NCBI RefSeq assembly: GCF_014873955.1
Contig: NZ_JADBED010000001.1
Span: 1,488,001-1,552,000, forward strand
Direction of reading: 5' to 3'
Source: Nesterenkonia lutea
GTDB taxonomy: Bacteria; Actinomycetota; Actinomycetes; Actinomycetales; Micrococcaceae
Length of the DNA stretch: 64,000 bases
Numbering within the stretch: the stretch's first letter is position 1; every line of letters begins with the position of its first letter. Both the position numbers and the translations under genes were made by a program. The notes under the pieces were generated by a model that saw only the letters and a program-made list of their open reading frames with translations, did no database searches and was not told where the DNA came from. This document shows positions 36,394 through 43,967 of this stretch, piece by piece.

Positions 36394-38180
36394 CAGGGCT
36401 GGTCCTGGTTCTCGCCGGTGAAGCCGTCATAGGCTCTGCTCTTCGCCCCTTCGGGCGCGACGTCATAACTGCTAAGCACGTAGGACATGATCTCACGGAA
36501 CGTGTCGGTGACCTGCCAGTCCCGCCAGTACCCCTGAGGCCGATGGACCGTGATCGAGACCAGGTACTGGGGGTCATCCAGCGGAGCCACGCCGATGAAG
36601 GACTGCGTGTGGCCGTCGAAGCCGCCGCCGGCACCGGCCGCCTCCGCGATGCCGGTCTTGCCGCCCACCCGGTACCCGGGGATCGCGGCATCGGATCCGG
36701 TGCCGTACTCCACGACCCCTTCGAACATGCGCAGCATCTCTTCCGAGGTCTCCGCAGAGAAGACCCTCTCCTCCGCTTCGGTCTCGACCGGGTGCTCGGT
36801 GCCGTCGGCATCGATGTAGGAGTCCACCACGCGCAGCGGCTTGCTGACCCCTCCGTTCGTGATGGCCTGGAAGGTCTGCAGGTTGTGCAGCACCGAGGTC
36901 GTGTAGCCCTGACCGAACTGTGTGGTCAGGTGCTGGCGCGCGTCCCACTCCTCGGGAGGTCGCAGCACCCCGCTGGTCTCCGCGCCGACTCCGATGTCGA
37001 TGGGCTCGCCGAGGCCGACCTTCTGCATGTACTCGTACCGCGTGTCCTCGGGGACCTCGCTGCCGATCATCACGGTGCCGGTGTTGTAAGAGCGCGCGAA
37101 GATCCCGGCCGCGGTCATGTCCAGAGTGGGATGATCCGTGGCGTCGGTGATCGTCTGCCCATCCTCCTCGTAACTGTTGTCCACCTCGAAGCCGTCAGTG
37201 GGATTGAGCGTGCCCTCCTCCAGCGCCGTGGCGAAGGTGATGGCCTTGCCGGTGGAGCCGGGCTCGAAGGCCTGGGTCAGCGCCAGCGGGCGGCGGAACA
37301 GCTCATCGCCGGCTCCGGGGTCGGAAGGGTCCACGGTCTCGGAGTCGGCCGTCGCCAGGATCTCGCCGGACTTCAGGTCCACCACTGTGGCATTGCCCCA
37401 GGCGGCGTTGTACTGATGGGCCTTCTCCGCGATGGCCTCTTGGGCGAACCACTGGAGGTCCTGGTCGATGGTCAGGCGGATGTCCTGTCCGTCTTCCGCA
37501 GGGAGCTCCTCGAAGGTGGCGATCGGGATGCGGATGCCGTCGCCGCCGACCTCGAAGATCCGTTCTCCGTCCGTGCCGCGCAGCGCCTCGTCCTGCGCGG
37601 CTTCGATGCCCTCGAGCGGGCCCTCGGAGCCCATGAAGCCGATGATGGAGCCGGCCACCGCCCCAGAGGGGTAGCTGCGCTCGGCCACAGGCTCGGCATA
37701 GAGACCGGGGATGCCCACATCGGTGGCCGCCTGGCTCTGTTCAGGTGTCAGGGACCGCGTGACCACGGAGTAGCGGCTCTCCCCGATGATGCTCTCGGAG
37801 AGCTCCTCAGGTGCGATGTCCAGGATCTCGCTGAGTTCGGCGATCCCCGTCTCCACGGGGACCTCCTCGCGGAGCCCTGTGGCCTCGTCGATTCGCACGA
37901 AGTCATCGACCACCTGCTGGTCGGCGACGATGTCATAGCGGTCCACGGAGGTGGCAAGCACGCGGCCCTGCGCGTCGAGGATGTCTCCGCGGTGGGCGGG
38001 AAGCGGAGTGCTGCGCAGCCGCTCGGAGACCGCGGCCTGAGCGTGGCCGGCAGGGTCCAGACCCTGCACGTGGAAGAGTCTGCCGCCGAGGACCAGCAGC
38101 ATCACCAGAATCATGGTCAGACCGATGCGCATGCGGAAGGAGAGAACTCGGTCTGCGCGTTTCTTCTGGGCGGCTGCCAT
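36390..38180 (-). CDS. ftsI: septal penicillin-binding protein 3 (transpeptidase FtsI/PbpB)
   Basis: FtsI cross-links septal peptidoglycan with FtsW. The 596-residue class B PBP has a short cytoplasmic tail, one membrane helix (about 17-37), a pedestal domain starting RGDILDAQGRVLATS, and a transpeptidase domain with catalytic Ser309 (STGK), Ser364-Tyr-Asn and Lys508-Thr-Gly. No PASTA domains are present. A 27-bp gap separates it from the ftsL-like gene. Confidence 0.97.
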   Translation of the reverse strand: MAAAQKKRADRVLSFRMRIGLTMILVMLLVLGGRLFHVQGLDPAGHAQAAVSERLRSTPLPAHRGDILDAQGRVLATSVDRYDIVADQQVVDDFVRIDEATGLREEVPVETGIAELSEILDIAPEELSESIIGESRYSVVTRSLTPEQSQAATDVGIPGLYAEPVAERSYPSGAVAGSIIGFMGSEGPLEGIEAAQDEALRGTDGERIFEVGGDGIRIPIATFEELPAEDGQDIRLTIDQDLQWFAQEAIAEKAHQYNAAWGNATVVDLKSGEILATADSETVDPSDPGAGDELFRRPLALTQAFEPGSTGKAITFATALEEGTLNPTDGFEVDNSYEEDGQTITDATDHPTLDMTAAGIFARSYNTGTVMIGSEVPEDTRYEYMQKVGLGEPIDIGVGAETSGVLRPPEEWDARQHLTTQFGQGYTTSVLHNLQTFQAITNGGVSKPLRVVDSYIDADGTEHPVETEAEERVFSAETSEEMLRMFEGVVEYGTGSDAAIPGYRVGGKTGIAEAAGAGGGFDGHTQSFIGVAPLDDPQYLVSITVHRPQGYWRDWQVTDTFREIMSYVLSSYDVAPEGAKSRAYDGFTGENQDQPW

Positions 38181-38207
38181 GGCTTCTGCGTGCTCCCAAC
38201 GGGTAGG

Positions 38208-38852
38208 TCAGTCGAACGCGGGCGCCGGGATGGTCCCGCCGTTGAGTTCGGCGGAGCTGAACTGGCTCCGCGTCCCTGTGCTCTCCTCTTCGCCATTCTG
38301 CCCGCTGGGAGACGTGGTGAGCGTGTTCAACGCGCCCGCGCCGAGAATCCCTGAAGGGGCGCCGGTCACGTTCTCGGAGACGTTCAGCGGAGCGGCGGCC
38401 TCGTCGCCGGGTGCTGCGGGGGTGGCCACGAAGCCGGAGGGGCGGTCGCCGCTGTCGGCGGAGGCCGCGCTGCCGAGCACCTCACCGCTGCCGAGATCGA
38501 ACGCCGCCGCCTCGGCGGGCATCACCATGCCCAGCCCCACTGCCGCGCTGGAGAGGGCCTGGGGCGACTCCAGGTGCTGGACCTGCTCGGTCAGCGCCTG
38601 GTTGGTCTGGGTGAGGGTGCGATGCTCGTTCTGCAGCTGCACGACGGTGTACTGCGAGTTGGCGACGTGGATGTTGACGGCCAGGACCACGGTCAGAGCA
38701 AGGGCGAGCAGCACGATGATCCCGCCGATCAGCCCTTTCTGACGCTGCTTGAGCTTGGGAAGCGCACGCAGGACCGGTGCGGCTGCCCGCGACCCGGCTG
38801 CTTCCAGCGGGGTGCGCTCTGGCAGCGCCAGGGAGTGTGCTTCTGCACTCAT
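38208..38852 (-). CDS. ftsL: FtsL-like septum protein with extended C-terminus
   Basis: Topology and position identify FtsL: a cytoplasmic N-terminus, one membrane helix (about 42-64) and a short periplasmic coiled coil (about 65-97; QLQNEHRTLTQTNQALTEQV) followed by the typical GLGMVMP segment. Unlike ordinary FtsL (about 100-150 residues), a Ser/Ala/Gly-rich, probably disordered tail of about 110 residues follows. It overlaps rsmH by 4 bp and precedes ftsI. Confidence 0.85.
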   Translation of the reverse strand: MSAEAHSLALPERTPLEAAGSRAAAPVLRALPKLKQRQKGLIGGIIVLLALALTVVLAVNIHVANSQYTVVQLQNEHRTLTQTNQALTEQVQHLESPQALSSAAVGLGMVMPAEAAAFDLGSGEVLGSAASADSGDRPSGFVATPAAPGDEAAAPLNVSENVTGAPSGILGAGALNTLTTSPSGQNGEEESTGTRSQFSSAELNGGTIPAPAFD

Positions 38853-39856
38853 GCCTGAGTCCTCCTGGTGATCATGAGCTTCTCGACGGCGCGCAGCTTG
38901 GCGGAGGCGGCACGGGGGTTCTCGGCGATCTCGGTCTCATCGGGAAGCTCGGCGCCTCGGGTCAGCGAGGTGAACGTGGGCTTGTGCTCCTCCAGCTCCA
39001 CCGGCAGGCCTGTCGGCGCGGAGGACTTCGTCCGGCGTGCGAAGGCCTGCTTGACGATGCGATCTTCCAGGGAGTGGTAGCTCATCGCGACGATCCGTCC
39101 CCCCGGAGCGACAGCGTCCATCGCGTGCGGGATGGTGCGGCGCAGGACCTCGAGCTCCTCGTTGACCGCGATGCGCAGCGCCTGGAAGGTCCGCTTGGCG
39201 GGGTGCCCTCCGGTGCGCTTCGAGGCCGCAGGAACAGCACGATCGACCACGGCGGCGAGGTCCGCCGTGGAGGTGAACGGCTGACTCTCCCGGCGGGTGA
39301 CGATGGCTTTGGCGATGCGTCCGGCGAAGCGCTCCTCGCCGTACTCACGAAGGATCTGGCTGAGCTCGCGAACTTCGATGCGTGCCAGCAGCTCCGCCAC
39401 GGACTCATCCGGGGAGTCCTCCGAGGCGTCCATGCGCATATCGAGCGGGGCGTCATAGGAATACGCGAAGCCGCGGGAGGCCTCATCCAGCTGAAGCGAG
39501 GAGACACCCAGGTCCAGGAGCACCCCCGCCACCCGCTGGTCCGCTGCGAGCTCCTCAGCGGCGACCTCGTCCACCCGGTCATAGACCGTGTGGATGCCGC
39601 GAAAGCGGTCGCCGTAGGGGGCCAGCCGTGCGGCCGCGAGCTCATGGGCCTGCGGATCACGATCCAGGCCGAGCACGCTGACCTGTGGTTCAGCCGCGAG
39701 CAGAGCCTCCGCGTGTCCACCCATGCCCAGCGTCGCGTCAATGATCACCGGGCGGTGTCCGGCGGCGCGGATGTTCTCCGCTCCGAGCGACAGCAGTCGG
39801 ATGCAGCGATCTCGCATCACCGGAACGTGCCGGTCAGCTGCCTCTCGTTCTGCCAT
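38849..39856 (-). CDS. rsmH: 16S rRNA (cytosine-1402-N4)-methyltransferase
   Basis: RsmH (MraW) methylates N4 of C1402 in 16S rRNA. The 335-residue protein has the N-terminal HVPVM motif, SAM loop DATLGMGGHAEALL, LDLGVSSLQLDEASRGF, and the C-terminal ISYHSLEDRIVK equivalent (MSYHSLEDRIVKQAF). GGAGG lies just upstream of the ATG. It follows mraZ with a 196-bp gap and overlaps ftsL. Confidence 0.98.
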   Translation of the reverse strand: MAEREAADRHVPVMRDRCIRLLSLGAENIRAAGHRPVIIDATLGMGGHAEALLAAEPQVSVLGLDRDPQAHELAAARLAPYGDRFRGIHTVYDRVDEVAAEELAADQRVAGVLLDLGVSSLQLDEASRGFAYSYDAPLDMRMDASEDSPDESVAELLARIEVRELSQILREYGEERFAGRIAKAIVTRRESQPFTSTADLAAVVDRAVPAASKRTGGHPAKRTFQALRIAVNEELEVLRRTIPHAMDAVAPGGRIVAMSYHSLEDRIVKQAFARRTKSSAPTGLPVELEEHKPTFTSLTRGAELPDETEIAENPRAASAKLRAVEKLMITRRTQA

Positions 39857-40052
39857 CGTGCCTCCGCTGATAGGGAAGGATCCTTGGACCAGCTCCTCCT
39901 CCGCTCCGGCCTGCTGCCTGCCATCGGGGAAGATAAGTCAGGAATGCGGCCGGGCGGCGGAAGAACTCACCCAAGGATCCTGTGAAGTGTTCACACCGTC
40001 TTCAACTGTGTTGTTCTGTCGGGGCCGCCTGAGCGACCCGACGCCCTCTTGC
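39857..40052 (-). other. mraZ-rsmH intergenic region
   Basis: This 196-bp gap has no gene. It contains two AAGGATCC(T) palindromic cores, at about 39871-39880 and 39974-39982, and an AT-richer stretch near 39990-40015. A secondary promoter for rsmH is possible but not demonstrated. Confidence 0.3.
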
Positions 40053-40484
40053 TCAGAAGAGGCCGGGAATGGCTTCCCCATCGGTGGATGAGAATTCCGA
40101 CTCCTTGGCCTCCAGGTACGAGTTCCAGGCCGTGGTGTCCCAGATCTCAGCGCGGTCTCCCGCACCGATCACGGTGACATCGCGGTCCAGCCCCGCGTAC
40201 TCCCGCAGCGCGGCCGGGATGGTGACCCGGCCCTGCTTGTCCGGAATCTCATCAGAGGCTCCGGAGAGGAAGACGCGGATGTAGTCCCGTGCCTGGCGAG
40301 AGGTCAAAGGAGCCTGGCGCATCTGGTCGTGCACATTCTTGAACTCTTCTGTGCTGAACACGTAGATGCAGCGCTCCTGCCCACGAGTGAGGACCAGACC
40401 GTTGGCCAGTTCCTCGCGGTACTTCGCGGGAAGGATCAAGCGAGCCTTCTCATCCATGCGAGGCGTGTATGTGCCCAAGAACAT
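40053..40484 (-). CDS. mraZ: transcriptional regulator MraZ
   Basis: MraZ is the AbrB-like regulator of the division and cell-wall cluster. The 143-residue protein has the two tandem SpoVT-AbrB half domains: [19 protein letters not shown] with KYREEL, and [20 protein letters not shown]. It is the first gene of the cluster, and its own binding boxes lie just upstream. Confidence 0.98.
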   Translation of the reverse strand: MFLGTYTPRMDEKARLILPAKYREELANGLVLTRGQERCIYVFSTEEFKNVHDQMRQAPLTSRQARDYIRVFLSGASDEIPDKQGRVTIPAALREYAGLDRDVTVIGAGDRAEIWDTTAWNSYLEAKESEFSSTDGEAIPGLF

Positions 40485-40536
40485 GGACCCACCGCCTCAC
40501 CTGTCGAGGAGACTCATTCCTTCTCCCTCTACTGAG

Positions 40537-40568
40537 CTCCACTTTACCCCACTTCCCCCCACTTGCAA
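40537..40568 (-). promoter_or_regulatory. mraZ promoter with three MraZ boxes
   Basis: On the minus strand TTGCAA (40563-40568) and TAAAGT (40541-40546) form a -35/-10 pair with a 16-bp spacer. Three direct repeats GTGGGG, GTGGGG and GTGGAG start exactly 10 bp apart (on plus, 40557-40562, 40547-40552 and 40537-40542). This is the known MraZ operator form (GTGG repeats at helical spacing), here overlapping the core promoter, so autorepression is expected. Confidence 0.8.
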
Positions 40569-40880
40569 CCAAGTCTCGGTGTTAACCGCGGCAAGATGCG
40601 GCCGTTGCGCGAGATGCAGCGCGCTGACCTGCGGTTATGCCAGGTCGGTGGCGGTGGAGGGAGGTGGAGGGTCTGCGTCAAGAGACTGCCCTCGGGAGAG
40701 CTTCGGCGGGGTCGCGCAGGCAGTGATCAGCGGCCGTCCGGGCCGGTCAGGCGCCGGTCAGCGGCGAACTGCGGGCACCCGGGGCCGATCCAGCCTCTGA
40801 GACAGGCAGCTGTGGGGGAAAGTGGAGGGGAGCTGGACAGGACAGGCTGGGGCCTGGACCGGGCACCGCGTGTGGCGGTC
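40569..40880. other. gene-poor region with extra MraZ-box-like repeats
   Basis: This 312-bp stretch between the mraZ promoter and the DUF3040 terminator has no credible gene. It does contain GTGGAG units spaced 10 bp apart at 40654 and 40664 (plus strand, with a weaker GTCGGT at 40644) and GTGGGG/GTGGAG at 40812 and 40822. They resemble MraZ boxes in the opposite orientation. Confidence 0.45.
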
Positions 40881-40928
40881 TGAGAACGCGAAAAGGCCCC
40901 TCAGAAGAGGGGCCTTTTCGCGTTCTCA
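40881..40928 (-). terminator. strong terminator downstream of the DUF3040 gene
   Basis: A perfect 22-bp stem (arms 40881-40902 and 40907-40928, loop AGAA) carries AAAAGGCCCCTC in its core. It lies 85 bp downstream of the minus-strand DUF3040 gene and shields the mraZ promoter region. Confidence 0.85.
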
Positions 40929-41013
40929 GCCGGCGCGACGTCCACCGGCGCCAGGGCCTGGAGTACACCCGCCTGAGCAGGGGGCCGGGGCAGGGACTGC
41001 AGGCTCAGCGTGT

Positions 41014-41424
41014 TCAGTCCTGGCGGCGTCGTTCTTCCCAGCGCTGCTCCAGGCCGGTCATGAATGTTCCGGAACCAGAGGGACTCGGCGTGGAGCTGCG
41101 GGGACCGCCGCCGCCCCCTCCGCCGTTGCCGCCGTCTCCGCCATTTCCGCGAGAGTTTCGGGAGGGACCGCCGGTGGTGGCGTAGTACACGCCGGCGCCC
41201 ATCAGCAGGAAGCCGATGACACCGACAGGAATCCACTGGTTATAGATGCTGATCAGCAGCACGATGATGCCGAGGACGGCGACCAGGGCCCCGAGAACGA
41301 GGTTGCGGACGTTCAGCTTTCCAGCTGGCGCGTCCTGCATGGAGCTCGCGAAGCTGGGATCCTCCGACTGGAGCTGATCCTCAAGTTGCTTGAGCATGCG
41401 CTGTTCACGCTCCGACAGTGGCAT
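41014..41424 (-). CDS. DUF3040 small membrane protein
   Basis: The N-terminus MPLSEREQRMLKQLEDQL is the signature of the actinobacterial DUF3040 family. Two membrane helices (about 42-60 and 66-82) are followed by a Gly/Asn/Ser-rich tail ending in a charged WEERRRQD. Function is unknown. The family is often found next to dinB and mraZ. AAGGAG precedes the ATG, and TAGACT at 41486-41491 is a likely -10, giving a leader of about 55-60 nt. Confidence 0.9.
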   Translation of the reverse strand: MPLSEREQRMLKQLEDQLQSEDPSFASSMQDAPAGKLNVRNLVLGALVAVLGIIVLLISIYNQWIPVGVIGFLLMGAGVYYATTGGPSRNSRGNGGDGGNGGGGGGGPRSSTPSPSGSGTFMTGLEQRWEERRRQD

Positions 41425-41567
41425 CGTGAAGCTCCTTGCGATCGTCGTATGGCGTCCTCGCCGGGGTGGATACGCCTGGGTGTATAGTCTACCGGCTTGC
41501 CGAGCTCATACCTAGCCCGAACCCGGCTGTGAGGGCATCTCTGAGCTGGCGCTCAGGATTCCACCAG

Positions 41568-42761
41568 TCACGGGTCCTCCGTGCGGCCACGCAGCAGGGA
41601 GGCCGGCGCCGTCTGCACCTGCGGAAACTTCTTCGCCACGGCGTCCAGGGCGCTCTCGGCGTCCAGCCAGTTCGTCTCGGTGCGATCGAAGCTGAGCTGC
41701 AGCCCCCCACCATCGTCGAGGAGTCGTTCGGCGCGCACGCCCAGGAGCCGCACTGCCTGCGTCCGCTCCCCCAGCTTCTCCAGCAGCGCGAGCACGCGGG
41801 CGTAGATGGCCAGCGCGGAGTGCGTGGGGTGGGTCAGCGTGGACGAGCGCGTGAGCGTCTCGAAATCGCTGTACCGAAGCTTCAGGCTCAGCCCCTGAGC
41901 CGAGACCCCCGATTCGCGCAGTCGCGCGGCCACCCGGTGGCTCAGCCGCAGCAGCTCAGCGCGAATCACCGCGTCATCGGACACGTCCTGCGCGAAGGTC
42001 TCCTCGGCGCCGATGGACTTCTCGATCCGGTGCGGCTGCACCGCCCGGGCGTCCTCGCCCCAGGCGAGCCGGTGCAGGGCTGTGCCGGTGACTCCGAATC
42101 GGCGGCGCAGGGCCGGTTCCGGGGTGTGGGCCAGCTGCTGCACCGTGCTGATCCCGAACGCCTCCAGGGATTCGGCGGTCTTGCCTCCGACCCCCCACAT
42201 GGCGGTGACGGGCAGCGAATGGAGAAACTCGAGGCGCCGCTGGGGCGGCACCAGCAGCAGCCCGTCCGGCTTGGCCCGGGTGGAGGCGATCTTGGCGATG
42301 AACTTGCGATCAGCGATGCCCACGGTGGCCGGCAGGCCGAACTCCTCGCGGATCTCGCGGCGGATCTTCTGCCCGATCCGTTCGGGATCGCCGAGCCGAC
42401 GCCGGGACCCGGTGAGGTCGAGGAACGCCTCGTCCACGCTGAGCTGCTCCACGGCATCGGTGATCGTGTCGAAATAGGCCATGATGCGTCGTGAGAACTC
42501 GCGATAGACCTCCATATGCGGGGCGAGCACGATCGCGTGGGGACTCGCCTGCCGGGCACGGGAGAGCGGCATCGCCGAGCGCACCCCGTCGGCCCGCGCC
42601 TCATAGGAGGCGGAGAGCACCACCGAACGGCCTGAGTCGGCCGCGACGATGATCTTGCGGCCGCGCAGCTCCGGACGTGAGAGCAGCTCGACCTCCACAT
42701 AGTAGGCATCCATGTCCACGTGGGCGAGGACGCGCGGGTCAGCCGCTGATGACGGGGCCAT
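41568..42761 (-). CDS. dinB: DNA polymerase IV (Y-family)
   Basis: DinB performs translesion synthesis. The 397-residue protein has the Y-family motifs AHVDMDAYYVEVELL and SVDEAFLDLTG, which give the metal-binding Asp and Asp-Glu. The helix-hairpin-helix thumb (MWGVGGKTAESLEAFGI) and little-finger domain (IEKSIGAEETF) follow. The C-terminal tail lacks an obvious beta-clamp QL-x-L/F peptide (QLSF is a candidate at GGLQLSFDR). The start codon is only 18 bp from that of the divergent polyprenyl synthase. Confidence 0.97.
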   Translation of the reverse strand: MAPSSAADPRVLAHVDMDAYYVEVELLSRPELRGRKIIVAADSGRSVVLSASYEARADGVRSAMPLSRARQASPHAIVLAPHMEVYREFSRRIMAYFDTITDAVEQLSVDEAFLDLTGSRRRLGDPERIGQKIRREIREEFGLPATVGIADRKFIAKIASTRAKPDGLLLVPPQRRLEFLHSLPVTAMWGVGGKTAESLEAFGISTVQQLAHTPEPALRRRFGVTGTALHRLAWGEDARAVQPHRIEKSIGAEETFAQDVSDDAVIRAELLRLSHRVAARLRESGVSAQGLSLKLRYSDFETLTRSSTLTHPTHSALAIYARVLALLEKLGERTQAVRLLGVRAERLLDDGGGLQLSFDRTETNWLDAESALDAVAKKFPQVQTAPASLLRGRTEDP

Positions 42762-42766
42762 ACCGC

Positions 42767-42773
42767 TAGGCTA
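42767..42773. promoter_or_regulatory. shared bidirectional -10 for dinB and the polyprenyl synthase gene
   Basis: TAGGCTA reads TAGGCT on the plus strand (7 bp before the ATG at 42780) and TAGCCT on the minus strand (6 bp before the ATG at 42761). Both directions therefore have a -10 hexamer at leaderless distance, and they use almost the same seven base pairs. Confidence 0.6.
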
Positions 42774-42779
42774 TCCGCC

Positions 42780-43868
42780 ATGGACCGCGAAGAATTCATC
42801 AGCCAGGTCAACGCCGGATGCGTCCATTTCCTGGAGAGGCGCCACCAGGAGGTGCGCGCCGTCTCCGAGCAGGCTGCTCCGCTGGTCACCGCACTGATGG
42901 AGCTGACCCGCGGCGGCAAGAAGATGCGCCCTGCGCTGGCCCGGCTGGGCTGGCAGGCCGCCGGCGGTCAGGGAGGCGCGGTGGTGGAGCTCGGCGTGGC
43001 GCTCGAGCTCTTCCAGGCTGCCGCCCTGGTCCACGATGATGTCATCGACCGCTCCGCCACCCGGCGCGGGCTCCCCAGCGCCCACGTTCGCTTCGAGACG
43101 CTGCACCGGGAGTCGGGATTCACCGGCGACCAGGCCCACTTCGGCACCACCGGGGCGATCCTCTCCGGCGACCTGTCCCTGGCCTGGGCCTCCGAGGCGT
43201 TCTTCCATGCACAGACCGCCGCGCTCCAGCACGGGGTCGCCAGCAGCCCCTTGGCCGCCTCCACCTTTCATCGCATGCACACCGAGGTCATCACGGGGCA
43301 GTACCTGGATGTGCTGGAGGAGGTCCGCGCACCGGCTGACACCGAGGCCGAGGCCGTGGCCCGGGCCCGCGGGGTGCTGCGCTATAAGGCGGCCAAGTAC
43401 TCCACCGAATACCCGGTGGTCCTGGGAGCGGCCCTGGCCGGAGGCCCCGACGCCCTCTGCCAGGCGTTCGCCGCAGCCGCGCTGCCCGTGGGCGAGGCAT
43501 TCCAGCTGCGCGATGACCTGCTCGGCGTGTTCGGTGACCCCGAGACCACCGGCAAACCCGTCGGGGACGATCTGCGCGAGGGCAAGCGCACCGAGCTGAT
43601 CGCCTATGGGCTGTTCCGGTCCTCCCCGCGCGGCTCCGCCGAGCTCGCCCAGATGCTCGGGGACCCCGAACTGGACCAGCAGCAGGTTGACCGCGCCCGC
43701 GAGATCCTCCTCGAGGCCGGCGCGGTGGACGAGGTCGAGCGCAGCATCGAGGAGCTCACCGCGCAGAGCGTGAAGCACACGGCGGGGCTCGCTGAGTTCG
43801 GCGTCGCTGCGGAAGTGCTGGAGGAGTTCGATCACCTCCGCGGCAGCCTCGTCCTCCGCACCGTCTAA
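42780..43868 (+). CDS. idsA: polyprenyl (geranylgeranyl-type) diphosphate synthase
   Basis: This all-helical enzyme condenses isopentenyl diphosphate units to a C15-C25 prenyl chain. The first Asp-rich motif is DDVID (86-90) followed by RSATRRG. The second is DDLLGVFGD (245-253). The KKMRP substrate site is at 47-51. The 362-residue length is usual for the IdsA group. In mycobacteria an idsA-type gene also lies near pknL and aroG. The exact chain length cannot be read from the sequence. Confidence 0.93.
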   Translation: MDREEFISQVNAGCVHFLERRHQEVRAVSEQAAPLVTALMELTRGGKKMRPALARLGWQAAGGQGGAVVELGVALELFQAAALVHDDVIDRSATRRGLPSAHVRFETLHRESGFTGDQAHFGTTGAILSGDLSLAWASEAFFHAQTAALQHGVASSPLAASTFHRMHTEVITGQYLDVLEEVRAPADTEAEAVARARGVLRYKAAKYSTEYPVVLGAALAGGPDALCQAFAAAALPVGEAFQLRDDLLGVFGDPETTGKPVGDDLREGKRTELIAYGLFRSSPRGSAELAQMLGDPELDQQQVDRAREILLEAGAVDEVERSIEELTAQSVKHTAGLAEFGVAAEVLEEFDHLRGSLVLRTV

Positions 43869-43873
43869 GGACC

Positions 43874-43945
43874 CGTCCCGCACTCGGCGAGATCGCGCGT
43901 CCCACACTGGGTGGGATCGCGCGTCCCGAGCTGGGCGGGAGTTGG
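43874..43945. repeat. three 24-bp tandem repeats upstream of pknL
   Basis: Three imperfect 24-bp units (starting 43874, 43898 and 43922) share CGTCCC followed by a variable middle and GGCGAGATCGCG-like ends. Together they fill most of the 99-bp gap between the polyprenyl synthase stop and the pknL start, ending 11 bp before the pknL -10. Confidence 0.75.
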
Positions 43946-43955
43946 TCGCGTTCGG

Positions 43956-43961
43956 TACCCT
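43956..43961 (+). promoter_or_regulatory. -10 element for a leaderless pknL mRNA
   Basis: TACCCT lies 6 bp before the GTG at 43968. Confidence 0.55.
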
Positions 43962-43967
43962 GGGGCG

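Noticed and set aside
36543..38354. A 603-codon plus-strand frame antisense to ftsI
   Set aside because: Overlaps the whole of ftsI in reverse and has no domain or promoter support.
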